DNA from: Oxytricha trifallax
Lineage: Eukaryota; Ciliophora; Spirotrichea; Sporadotrichida; Oxytrichidae
DNA length: 64,000 nt
Assembly (NCBI GenBank): GCA_000711775.1
Contig: ARYC01000265.1
Span: forward strand, 1-64,000
Reading direction: 5' to 3'
Part shown: positions 34,019 through 45,912 of the stretch, piece by piece
Layout: each line of letters begins with the position of its first letter
Position numbering within the stretch: the stretch's first letter is position 1
Notes under the pieces: generated by a model
What the model was told of the DNA's origin: nothing
Databases searched by the model: none
Seen by the model: the letters and a program-made list of their open reading frames with translations, nothing else
Translations under genes and position numbers: made by a program

Positions 34019-37000
34019 TCACTGCATTAAGAAATTGGCATTTCTAGTCTTTTTGTTTACATGACCCTTGATGAACATTGTTGCTACTGCAAGACCTGCA
34101 ATGAACAAGAACAACAAGGCGTAACTGAAATTTTCTTGTAAGAGATCAAAGTTGTTCTCTGGGGAAACTCTAGTAAAGAAAATATCAAAGCCATAAGCGA
34201 GTCTAAATATTATGTTTGAACAAGTTTTAACAATGGAAAGTCTTTTAATGCAAAATGCAAAATGCTAAAAATTTCATTATTTTGAGTACCTAGGTAGTGG
34301 ACTCTAATCTTGTTGGGAATGCCTTGATCTCTCTCAAATCAATCAAATTTAGGCCGTAACTTAAGTACTTGGTTTGGTCTACGGGGATCACAGCATCATA
34401 GGGTGGTCTCTCTGCATCTTTAATTTGAACTACAGCTGGACCATCTTTCTTAGTGTCAGGGGTTTCTTAAATACCTCCGATTAATGCCATATTTTCTGGG
34501 TGAGGTCTTCTAGCACTGAAGAAATTGTTAAATTACAATAAATTTAATCTGTGTGATCAAATCTTTTAAATTCACTCAAGGATTAATTATAATTTAAAAT
34601 TGTGACTAATTTGGTAAACTTGGTTGCCTGGATGAGTAATTACAACAAGATTTTTACCAGTAATGTGATGAAGAGTTTATGTAAGAACAATAGATTTCAC
34701 ATTGTATGGTAAAATGTAAGTCTCTTGCATAACAACTGGAGATTCTTGAGTGAATGAACTGAAATCATGTTAATGGAGTCTTTCCTCTCCCTTGTAAAAT
34801 TCAAGAAGAAGTTTCTTGGTATCACTTTCAGATCTCTATTGATAGAGTTCAGTAACACTGATTTCTTATTGAGAAAGTCCATTACCAGACTATCTTTGGA
34901 AAGACATAATGAATTAGTTTTCAGAAAGTATGAGATCTAAAGGTAAATCTAATTTTACTTTCTTTTCAAAGAAATTGTAAACCACTCTTCCAGTAACTCC
35001 GTTAACAAGATAGATGTGTAAGTCTTGTCTCTCGTTTACAGTAACAACGGCAAAAATATTTGAGTCAAGGTATTTGTAAATGATGTTCTCTCCTGAGAAA
35101 GCTGTAGGTTGGTAGTGCAAGTGATCAATCTCTGAAGAAGTTTGGAATTATGTTTCCACTCTGAAAATTTTTTCATGAGTTTGAGAATCAAGCTTGAATT
35201 GCCATAGTCTTTGAGCTGTAAGATCAGATTAGAGTTTATAGCCTACAATAATGCTTTGCTCTTAATTAATGTGTGTGAAGTGGATACTTTCATTTTAAAA
35301 GAGCTAAGAGCTGTATTGAGATTCAGGGAAGATTCTTAAAGGCTTTCCTTACTCTAGATCTTAATTTGTAACTTAGAGTACAAATTGAGCGTTTGATTTC
35401 AATTATATTAAGATATAATCCTTTTGCTTTTCGTTGCTTAAGGTATGAGAATGATCAATCTATCCTGTATAAGGATTAAGGAAAGATAGTACTTTATTAA
35501 ACAATAGAAATTAAAGATAGCTTATCCTTTTGAATGATAACAATTTACTAATTGTAAATTTGATCCTTGTTAGAATGTTATTCAACTTCTCTATCAAGCA
35601 TGTTTCTAATCAGAACCTTTTAAGGTCTTTAATTATCAGAAGATCCCAAATAGTTGCTCCAAAGTACTTTACCATTTGTGGATGAAAGAGCTAAAAGCTT
35701 TCCTACCTCAGTTAGAGCAATGAACATCTTTCTGAAACCAAAGCTAACACCAAGAGATTCAGATATTCCAGTTTCCTGCTGCTCCTTCCCCCTATTTTAG
35801 AGATACTTTGTGAGTGATATAACTTGATCGATTAAGAACTCAATATTTTCTTTGTATCTGTTCATGATTATAAAAATAAAAGGAATTTCAAGGACAATTT
35901 GAGAGAAAAGTTTAAATTTTAATGATTTTCATTGGAACTTCATGAAGTGAAACTGATTGCTTAACATTCTTAACATATTCAAGTTCGCTCTCAATTCTGA
36001 TCTTTTCTTATTCTAGAACTTCAATTTGGGTGATCTAGGTTAAACTTTCTTCTCTTGTCCACATAGTCTTTCCACTTTAATCTAGATAATGTAATGAGAG
36101 GTCTTCAAATTGTAGAACGTGGCTATTCTCATTTTTGTGGACGGACAAAATCTTAATTATTACTTCTAATAATATAAAAAAAGTATCACACAATTTCAAA
36201 ATTAGTAAAAACATTAATCTTTCCATGGTTTGTTGGAGCAAGGCTTGTCAATTCGAATAAATTGCTTTCAGCATTTTCCTTGTAGGAAACAACTCTCAGG
36301 CTTGCTGGGCATTAGATAACAAAGTTAGCATTTTCAATTGGCTTAGTGATAAGCTCAATATTTTCACTTTCATGAGCAAGTTTTACATGACAAGAACCTA
36401 CATTATTAGATAGCTTGTGTTGTTACTTTGTGTCATGATTGAAGTCAAACACTTATGAAGATCTTTATAGTATATTTTCCACTAAACTTATAATTGATTC
36501 AAAGAGTAAAAAATTGATCCATCCTGAATGTTGAAGAGTATGATATCATTAACGACTGAGACATCAATTGATTATACTCCAGCTACTTCTTATTCTACTT
36601 TCATGTCATGAGCTTTGTAAACAGTTGCTGTCTTTTTGTTATCATCATGTATTATGAAATGCTTATAACTTCTCAAGACTCTGGTGACTGTTCCATCAAA
36701 TATATTTTAAACCTTAATTTATTTAGTAATTTAATCAAAGTTGAATTCATGCTTCAACTGCATATCTTGTTTGTTGACATCAATAACAAAAGATTGTAGC
36801 TTATTTGAACCCATATTTGCCAAGAGAACTAATTCATGATGTTATCTATCATATAACATAGACAAGGGTTTAATGTCGGGGAGAGTGGAGCTCTATTCTT
36901 ATGTGTACTCTAAAGTACCCATCTGTTATTGCTTAAAAATCAAATTATAATTTTTGATTATGTAAAGTCCATATCTTATCTTATTATTTACAATTACAAT

Positions 37001-37564
37001 AGTAGTCTCTATAGATAATGACTTAGTAGTCTTTCGCGAAGACACTATAGATATGCCCTCCGTGTTCAAACATTTCCACAGCCAAATGAGATTCCTGAGG
37101 TACTCCTGATCTAAGCTCCCCTTCGAGATGCACATCGTAAATTACATGAGCAGCCGAGTTGATCATCAAAGCTCTCTAGCTGGAATAGACAAGGAGGTTT
37201 CTAGTCAAATATCTTAGCTTGTAGTTTTCCTCGTTGGCATCAAGCTTTGGTAGTTGCTTCTTCCAGTGAATCTTTTAGTTGTCAGTATCAAAAAGAGTTA
37301 AGAGGCCGTCTTTTGACATTGTGTAAACTAGATTGGAGTTCTCAATGAACTTCATATCTTAGATTGCGCCCAAGTTTTCAATTCTCTATAATAAATATGC
37401 AACTCCCCAATTCCAAACTAAAACATAGTTTTTGGTAAATAAAAGTATATTTAAATTCTCCAATCTCTTTAGCCTTTTTCTTTCTCGAAGATAGATTGCA
37501 CTTAATCTAAGTTAAGTACAAATAATGCTGAAAGCATAAAAACTTTGGTTAAAGATCCCAGCAT
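34019..37564 (-). CDS. EMC1: EMC1, ER membrane protein complex subunit 1
   Basis: EMC1 is the largest luminal subunit of the EMC insertase, with an N-terminal beta-propeller, a conserved C-terminal region (DUF1620) and one membrane anchor. Start ATG 37564 with a signal peptide (LTKVFMLSALFVLNLDQVQS). The mature start FEKEKGQRDWRIENLGAIQD matches the family once the GAGAATT IES (37454/37380) is removed. Further on: DGLLTLFDTDNQKIHWKK (PQQ-like repeat), ENIIYKYLDSNIFAVVT, IYLVNGVTGRVVYNFFEK, ARRPHPENMALIGG, KAFPTRLEST. The end is a single membrane helix (YALLFLFIAGLAVATMF) and a short Lys-rich tail before TGA 34021-34019. At least six more inserts lie between coding blocks; their borders were not all resolved. 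Confidence 0.87.
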
Positions 37565-37735
37565 CTTTATTCTTCAAATTTATAATTGATTACTATTTAA
37601 TAACCACATTTTGAATAATTAATGTTTCGAGTGCTATCAAGTCAAGGAAATTAAAAATATTCTAAAATTAGTAATAGGACCTGATTAAGACCAAAAGATT
37701 CTCCTGTATATATTTAAGTTTTTATAATTTTGTAT

Positions 37736-38958
37736 TCATTAAGCATTTTATAATTTGACTCTTTTGTTGCAGTTAGAGCAGTATGTCTTGAACTCATAGC
37801 ACTAATCAAACATGAAGGGAATGAAACAAAAGAATGGAAAAAACACAATCAGCACAATTCCAATTAAAACTTGGTACCAACTTATTACTCTACGAACTGA
37901 AGGAGGCCCTCTGTAATGGCAATGTTGGCAGTAAACTCCTCCCCCTGCTAAACCCTGATTAAGAATAATTATAGATCGATTTTCTTAAGGCCTGCCCCAA
38001 CTGTTAGCTTGGACATTCCTCACATGGTTTCTATTATTGCAAAACTTTAAATGAAACGATGGAAATAAAATTATTAAATACATGATTATGATATGATTTA
38101 AAATTTCTAGGTCTAATTCTAGGAATATTAAATGATCTAAACTTTCATTAAGATGATAAGTTTTAATCAGTAATATAATCGATATAAAAATGTCGTAAAA
38201 ATAATTTACTAGACTAAATTTAATTTAATTTTACAGTTAACCTATAACATCCTTCAGCGAGACTTGAAAAATAAAAGTAATAAAATCATAGTTCAGCAAG
38301 TTTTATTATATTTACTCATATAATAAACATAAGGCCGTTAAATATATAGTAACTCCATGAAATGCTTTATATTTTAAAATCGATTTCTTCAAATATTTTA
38401 CTTTCTTTAATTATCAGAAACAATCACGTGGCGCACATTCCGCTATTCAGCTAATCTACGACGCTATCTCTCTTAATACTCGACAAGTTACTCCTCATGA
38501 TGTTGTTGTTATGCTCTTGACTAGTCCACTACTTGCTATTGCTAAGCTATTAACTCATCCACGTTGTCTCTGTCAGCCAAGGGAGGGTACTGCTGCCTGC
38601 TTATACTTCTATCATACACTTCACTTGATTCTAAGTTAACCTCTGGCGGAGGTGCCACTATGTTTGGATACTAAATGTCATCGTTTACGGACACCTACCC
38701 CTAGCAGATCTCTCCTGCACCCCCTCCCTGATACATTTGGTCAGACACCGGCTGCCCTACAACGTATCCGCTATTATTGAGATTTTAATCGACTTCATAA
38801 TCATAGTTTCTAATCACCTGGGGAGGTGCTGACACTTAATATTCCTAAGACCTGTTTTATCCTAACCTGTTTTGAGGCTATTGCCTGATATCATTACGAT
38901 TCTATCTCTCAAGGTCGTCGTCATCTTCACTTGAGAGATTCTAATTTTCTTGTTACAT
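37736..38958 (-). CDS. LITAF-domain membrane-associated protein
   Basis: LITAF/SIMPLE proteins bind endosomal and lysosomal membranes through a zinc-binding domain with a hydrophobic insert. Start ATG 38958, TGA 37738-37736. A long Pro/Gln/acidic N-terminal half (APPPEVN, QQQQVVDQSRAQQQHH) precedes it. A 415-bp IES (38020-38434, pointer GGAATGT) follows. After it: GGVYCQHCHYRGPPSVRR (first CxxC), a hydrophobic stretch (VLIGIVLIVFFPFFCFIPF), then CYEFKTYCSNCNKRV (second CxxC). The CxxC-hydrophobic-CxxC layout is diagnostic. Confidence 0.86.
38020..38434. other. IES, 415 bp, pointer GGAATGT
   Basis: Direct repeat (plus-strand ACATTCC) at 38013-38019 and 38435-38441, same codon phase. Removal joins the Gln-rich N-terminal half of the LITAF protein to its zinc domain. 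Confidence 0.82.
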
Positions 38959-39068
38959 TTATTTAATAAATGATCTACACTAGATTCATGATTATTTTTA
39001 CCTGATAATATATAGACTTGATAGGAATTAGGTTAAAAAATTAATATAAAAAAAGAGTTTTTGAGCTT

Positions 39069-42000
39069 TCAGTATGATATAGGAGCTTGCTAGGTGGGAT
39101 GTTGATTTTGCATTTATTAACTTCCCATGCAAAATGAAATGAGTTCACTAACCTTAGATTCTAATTCACTTTTTTAAACTCTAAAGCTTGTCCTCAGTAG
39201 TTGCTAATAATATTATAAATATTAACTTACAGCACTCAATAATAGTAAAAATCTAATGAATTTTTTGTAAGATATCTTATGCTCCTAAAACTTCATGTTT
39301 TCTACCTCATTAATTAACCTTTTTATCTCTCCTTTTACACTCCATATTTCTAATTCTCTCATGAAATTTTTCCATTTATTCAATCCATAAGCTTTCCATC
39401 GAGAAGTCTCTGTAGAATCTTTCCTAAAGAGTAAGTAAGTCAAAACTGCGTTTCTTTTCATGTTCTGCATGTTATTGTTCATAATAATATCTGATATTCC
39501 TGTATATGTTTGGCTTAATAAAATTTACTATTAATTAATTGATGTATATAACCATTTTTTAATAGATTTTCTATAAAAGTATTTTAATGCTGTTGTGAGT
39601 ATCTAAAGTATCTATTCTTATGTGACCACGGTTTTATGTGCTATCTTATCCTCTAATAATTCCAGGATTAATATAAGATTTATCTGATATTTATTTGATA
39701 CTATAAACAATTTTATATCATCATAATTATTATATGATTAGTGTTCCCAAAACCCTGACTTGTCCCTATTATAATTATATTGCTATCTTCTTCCTCATCC
39801 GATTATTAATGACTGTCTGCCAATTTAGGAGTGCCGATGCCATTCAAATTCATCATTTAATTCATCAATTAGTTAGTGTTATCAAATATGTAATAATTAT
39901 AATCTTGTTACTATGATAATTCTTTTTTATGCTAAATATTTTGTGATAAAAATATACTAATTAAAATTACAATTTATCATCTTAAGAGTTCTCCATGCTG
40001 CCTCTCTCATTTAGAAACATCTAAATCTACTATTAATTATCATATCTATTATTATGTTAATGGTTTTTGGGGTATCTCATATTATTATGTGCAACTGAAC
40101 TATTTATATCTTCATCAGAGAGATTATTTTTCATATGCATAAATGTATGTGAGTTTACATTTAAATAACTTTAAACTTTAAAAAATAGCTTATAAAATGT
40201 TTATGAAATCTAAATAATTGAGTCGGTGATACTATACTGCTTTTAATGATGTTGAATTCCACGATTTTAGACATTTTCTTTTATTTCCAAGATAAACTGG
40301 ACCTTTGCCTTCTATGTTTAATACTTGTATAAAAAAATCAATTTTATGAATTTTAAAAATTCTAAAAGAATTTTGGGATAGTAAAAGCTTTATTATATTG
40401 CTAGAATGAAAATGCAAGCAATATCCTTGCCCGTCTCTTCATATGCAAATTAATCATTCGTAGAATGTTTTAGCTTCTAAACTTCCAAAACCTTTCCATA
40501 TCATTTTAAAGAGCTAAATTGCCTAAGTATAACTGCTCACCATTCATTCTTCGATATGTTTCAATGTTTAACTCTCTGGATTTCTTAGTCCAAAATTGGT
40601 CAAACCAATCCATCACTGGTTCTTAAGACTACAAACTAAATTCTTTCTTGAATTATGGCATTAGGCCTAACTTAAGAAGACTTTCTTTATCTAGAGACTT
40701 TAAGAGATTTCTAGTTTTTTCATGCTCAAGTCTCTTTTGTAAGGTGTGCATCTTCCAAAACATGATAAAGTATGTGAGTAATTATTCATCATTAGATTTT
40801 GTCTCTATACTCTGATTTATGACTAGACTTGAATTAGTAAGAGCTTATTAGCTCCCTTTGACAAACATATTTTAAGAAAGAGTTTCTATAGTAGCAAGAA
40901 TAATCTCAGCTTTTTGCTAAGGCGTCTTGTTGAGTTTTACTCGTTATTCTCTAAACTTTGAAAGAGCTTAGAACATTTCCTCATCTGAAATCTCTAAATC
41001 TAAGGCAACTTGATTTTATGGATTTCTCTAATTATAATAATCCTCAAGTTACTTGATCTTCTCAAACTTAATAAGCATTTTAAGTTTTTGCTCATTCATG
41101 TATTTTTCCATTTCTATAAGTTTATCATTTTCAAACTTTACTCTTTCAATCTCACTGTTGAGCTGATGATTTAAAGATTAATTCATTTCATTTTCTATAA
41201 TAAGACTTTATTACAGAATTAAAACTTTCTTTTTCTCGTCATTCATAGTATAATCATTAGTCTAATATTCATTCTCTTAAATCAGTAAATTATTATGATC
41301 TTAAGTTGGACTCAACAAATTCCCTCCCTAAATTTTAGATCCATCCATCATTATACTCTCATTATTGTAATTAGTATTGCTATGATGATTAAGTTTTTGA
41401 ATGCTTTGCTGATTTTACGTGAATTGATCTTTATTTATACTTAACAAAGACATATTTTGATGTCCATTATTAGTGCTCATCCCATTTAATGTTTTTCCAT
41501 GCATGCTTTAATTTATTTTTATTGATTTCTCATTAAGATAACGTTTTTCTTACTCTAAGAAATATGCTTCTCTCATAATTACCTTTTTCAAGGATTCCAA
41601 GCTACTTTCCTATTTCTTCTATTGTTAGTCGATTTGAGAGACCGATATATCTTGTAGTTTTTCGAATTGAGAAATTATGAGCTCAATTCTCTTAGAAAAT
41701 GGCAAATTGTCTTTTTCTTAGTTTTACTATAGTGATTGTAATCCTATAAGCATAGCACTGCTCATCATATTTTTAGAGGTTTGCTGCTAAACTTAATCGA
41801 ATATTGAGTTTCTTAAATCTCCTATTTTTTACTAATATGGGTATAAAAGTCTCTATGAGCTCATTAATGAATTGTTATGAGCAATTTCACCATTATTAAT
41901 GTTCAAATGATTTGAAAAAGGAAAGTCTAGTCTTGTGATTGTTTGTGCAAGTGACTGATTACTAGGGTTTAATTGAGTTCCGCTTAAGTACTCTAAAATA

Positions 42001-42130
42001 TTTGCTTAGTTCCCGGAGCCTGATAGATTTGGGCCAACTAAAGTATAGCCTAGCTGTTCGTTTATTATTAGTTGACTTATAGTCTTCTTAAGAGAATATA
42101 GGTTTAAATGTATTTAAGAAACTGTAAAAA
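39069..42130 (-). CDS. Long helical/coiled-coil protein with Trp-Lys motifs, unknown function
   Basis: The main segment (about 42110-40470) encodes over 540 residues without insert, with Leu/Lys/Glu/Gln heptads (KLIEMEKYMNEQKLKMLIK). Three IESs with in-phase pointers join the 3' segments: AAACAT (40465/40314), AATTATT (40213/39892), ATTATGA (39721/39479). The last segment has KRNAVLTYLLFRKDS and WKAYGLNKWKNF, reminiscent of repeated W-x4-8-W helical motifs in centrosomal proteins (weak). A 27-nt GT-AG stretch near 39200-39226 may be an intron. Stop TGA 39071-39069. No start codon is visible at the 5' end: the frame runs from about 42130 just after a TTTTTTTTACAG acceptor-like sequence, so a first exon is missing. 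Confidence 0.65.
39899..40212. other. IES, 314 bp, pointer AATTATT
   Basis: Direct repeat at 39892-39898 and 40213-40219 in the same codon phase, joining two segments of the 39069-42130 gene. Nothing recognisable inside. Confidence 0.72.
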
Positions 42131-42271
42131 AAATGAATTAAATTTTCACAAATTCATTAATAGATAAAGATAAGTGAATTACATATAATATATTAAATAG
42201 CACATAAAAACTTAGAAAGAAAGACTAACTTCTAGTTTTAGAAATAAAATTTAGAATAAAAATTTTATTGA

Positions 42272-43078
42272 TCATTCAAGCATCTCTTTCCTATTAGCCC
42301 ATAGATAAGAGTCTTCCTTACTATACAACTGTAATATAGGTATACTACTGAAAACCTCAATTACTACATTTTTAAGTTCTTCCTTAGTATTCAATGCAAG
42401 AAGCATCCATCCCAGTGCTTTTTCTCTGTTCGTACTTGCTTCTTCATAATAGAAATTTATATATCTCACTGAATCTAAATGTTTTTAGTTTGTATAATTA
42501 ATAATTAATATGTATTAGTAGGAACTTAACTATTTAAATTATTTTAATTATGTGAAAATTGCATTGTCATGTATTCCCAATAGTGTTCTATGCGACCTAA
42601 TTAGCCACTATCATGACTATCAGCCCATTCATCTGCATTTATAAAATATATAAATTAATTGGTATTAAACACCTCTACAAAAAGTATATAAATTTTAGCA
42701 TAGGACGATGATTTACCGGTGCTTGAGGAATTTGACTTGTGTAGAAACCCATACTCGAAGAAAGAACTAAAGATTATTATAATGTTTGTTATGTAATCTT
42801 TCCTATTTTTAACCTGCTCCTCTCCATTTTTGACATAAACTTGCATTAATATATAAAATGACATTTTATCATTTCATGATTTGTTAAATAATGGGATAAA
42901 ATTATCTTAATCTTTTATAGAATTTTAATACAACTAAAGTTTAATTGAAGATTATTTCTTTTTCATATTTGCCCAAGCCACTAGATTTATTAATCAAATC
43001 CTCTAATTTTTAGGACTGCGCCTATTGAGATTGTTAGGCTTAAAGCGACTAAGTCAAACCCTTAAATATACTATTCAT
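42272..43078 (-). CDS. RUN-domain-like protein (tentative)
   Basis: Start ATG 43078 (NSIFKGLTQSLQAQQSQQAQ), joined through a TATG pointer to VKNGEEQVKNRKDYI. Helical segments follow (IIIIFSSFFEYGFLHKS; DEWADSHDSGQLGRIEHYWEYM). The final segment is EKALGWMLLALNTKEELKNV..FSSIPILQLYSKEDSYLWANR, ending TGA 42274-42272. The A-x-x-W-x-x-L-A-L-N-x-K-x-x-L block with a following F/L-x-x-x-Y-x-x-x-x-x-L is the pattern near the end of RUN domains, which bind small GTPases of the Rab and Rap type. The protein has little beyond the domain. The assignment rests on one block, so confidence is modest. Confidence 0.5.
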
Positions 43079-43253
43079 TTTACTTTATTATATTTATTTT
43101 ACTAATTCTCTAATATATTTCAGAATTAAAGTATAATGTTCTTATTAATTTAATCGTCGAAATCAAATTAATAACCAGATTCAAAAAATTTAAATTTATT
43201 TAATAACCTATATTGAAAAAAATCAAATTATTAGAAATATTTCTTTTTTTAAA

Positions 43254-45912
43254 ATGGAAAACGTAAGTCACAACACCAGCTACTCAGAGGGCTCTCCAAA
43301 TGTCAAAATTGAAGACGAAGAGTTGCAAAACAGTTCCCGTGTTTATAGTTAATAGCAAACACTTAACAATCAAAGGCTATAAGTGATTTAGCAACAGTAA
43401 AATTACAGACAATAGTTCTTGGATTCAAATTTAAATAGAGATGGTGGAGGGTTAATTTAAAACTAAGGTTTCCATTAAATTAATGGTCATCCTGCTTAGA
43501 ATGAATTGCTGCATAGATAGTTTTAACAATAGCAAATATAGTATGAAAGACAGTAATTAATGACAGGACCAGTTGATTAGGATGATTACAGATTGAGGCT
43601 ATAGAGAGTGAGAAACGTTAATGAGTTCGACAATAACTCTTAAATTTTGGATGATCATCATCAATCTAGGGGAAGTAGCCAGCAAAGTAATCAAAACGTT
43701 TATTCTGACTCCCATTTCAATCAATTTAACCAACCTTAAATTATTTCAAAATAAGACACTTTTGGAGCTGATAATTCTTAAAATAATAAGACTTAGCCTA
43801 AATCATAGCCAACAAAAGCGGCTCCTTCTCATCACAAAAATTAAAGTAGTAACTTAAATAATGCCACAGACTTTGATGATGAAGAAGGGGATGAGGAAAT
43901 TAAGTATAACTAGGAAAGTTTGATTTAACAAGATTTGCAGTAAGAGGATAGTTTCGATGGTTATGGACAGAGTTTAATAATTTAAAGAGACGGTTCTTAA
44001 AATAAAAGTCCTATAACACAATTAACTTAGAGGATCATACAGCTGCAAGTTATATTTAAAACGATTGATTTAATTCATTACCACAAAGAATAGAGACTTA
44101 ATTTATATATCATTTATTGCTAAATTTAGACTAAAACTGTAGAATGCTTTCTAAGAGCTAAAAATTAACAATTATAAGCATTAAATTTACGAACTTTAAG
44201 AAGAACGAAAAGACTCAAACGGCTCGTTACTCTTTCATTAAACAAAGTAACTTGAGTTGAACACTAATTAAGACACTTTTCTATTGACGGGAGACTCAGC
44301 TAAAAGTGATATCATGTAATAAAACACTCAAAGTAACAGAAATGTTTCAAGCTTTGGTTAGTAAACGAAGTAGCCAAGCAACTTAGCTGCTAAAGATTCT
44401 AAGAAAGTGCAGATTTTAGACTTGAATTAGCAGTACAGATCAGATCAAATCAGGCAGTTGCTACATGATGAGGACAAAAAGGAGGAAGATGATGATTATA
44501 ATTAAGCCAATTCAGACACCTAAAGATTGAGAGAGAACTTCCAACAACACGAGAGAGTACTCTCTAAGATATCAAATATTCAGCAAGTAAATAATTCATC
44601 AATTATCAAAGGAGCTGAACTTTAATCTCTACAAGTTCTTGAAAATTTACTTTCATAACTTGATAATCTAAGAGAGCCTGAAAGTTTGTCAAAATCGCCA
44701 TACTATGAAAACTAAAACAGTATTTACGGACATTTAGCACAAATTAAATCAAAGTTTTCAGATGAATTAAGGACTATATCGACTCATTATGAAGAGATTG
44801 AAAGACTTCGACTTCATCTAAACAACAAACTTTATTAATATCTCAAATAAGTTTGAATATTTTTAACTTGAATTGGTTGAGCAGATGGAACTTGAGAATT
44901 TAGAACAACATTTAGTCCTAGAGCACAGATTAAAGCAAAGTGAAGAGTTCAAGAAATATGCAATTAAATATAATTCATGTGAAACTTAAACTGAAACCTC
45001 CTATAGAGACATGATCCAAAGTGAAAAGTAAATCGAATTAAAAAAGAATGAAATCGAGGTTACAAGATTCAAAGAGAGATAGGAGTTTGTAGATAAGGAA
45101 AGAATTTTGACAAGAATGGAAAGAGACCTTGATATTAGAGAGCGGATTATTGAAGAGAAGCGTATGGAATACACTTATAAATAGAGAGAGCTAAATTCAA
45201 GATTAATGAACGCTCAATAATGGCCGTTAAGCTGCCTGGATAACGATTAAAAGCTTGGAGAAAAACTTACTGAGATAAAATAGACACCTGATCTATTCAA
45301 AGGCTTGGCTTTAGAAAATGACAAGGCATTTTAGGATTTCAAGAATAGACCAGATCATTTGAATTTACTAAAGCAGTTGCAAGGAACTGAGCTCTACTTA
45401 AAACTTGAGTCACTTTTCAAATATGAGTACTTTATTCTGCAAGAGAGAATAAAGAGTGAGATAGTAAAAGAATACATGGAAGGTGAAATGTCTAAGATTG
45501 AAAGTGAGAGATAAGAGATTAGTGAAGAGAGAGAAAGATACATAAATGTTGCTGAAAAAGAAAGGTAATTAGAGGATGAAAGAAGAATCATCGATTAATC
45601 AAGACTTGAAATATAAACCCTAGCTGACAACCTTAAGAAGACTTTTTATAGTAAAATGTGGTAATTATAAGTTTTATTGAAAAATGTGCATTTCAAATTA
45701 AAATAAAGTGAGAGATCTCAACAATTTATCATTAAATTTGTTAATTAAAATGGATGTTCACTTATAAAGCCAGCAGTAATAAAAACCTAAAAGACATTTA
45801 GTAAAGCCCTTCAAATACACGTCTCCAGCACAGGCTTATGAAAATTAATAACCCCTTTAATGACCTCAAACTATGGCAAACTTTTATCATAATCACCCGA
45901 AGAAAACAATGA
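43254..45912 (+). CDS. Coiled-coil protein with Q/N-rich N-terminus, unknown function
   Basis: Start ATG 43254 (ENVSHNTSYSEGSPNV). About 260 residues of Gln/Asn/Asp-rich sequence precede an IES with pointer CTG (44043/44137). Two coiled-coil blocks follow: 44140-44830, and 44880-45650 with very regular Glu/Arg/Leu heptads (ERDLDIREREIIEEKR-like, ESERQEISEERERYIN). A very short insert of about 22 bp near 44838-44860 is needed to keep frame. The 3' end is uncertain. Using pointer TTATA (about 45646/45762) it ends at TGA 45910-45912 with a plausible tail (NTRLQHRLMKINNPFNDLKLW), which would overlap the next gene's coding frame. Confidence 0.65.

Noticed and set aside
42272-42469. A stand-alone small gene starting at GTG 42469
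   Set aside because: The frame continues upstream without a stop and fits as the last segment of the RUN-like gene that starts at 43078.
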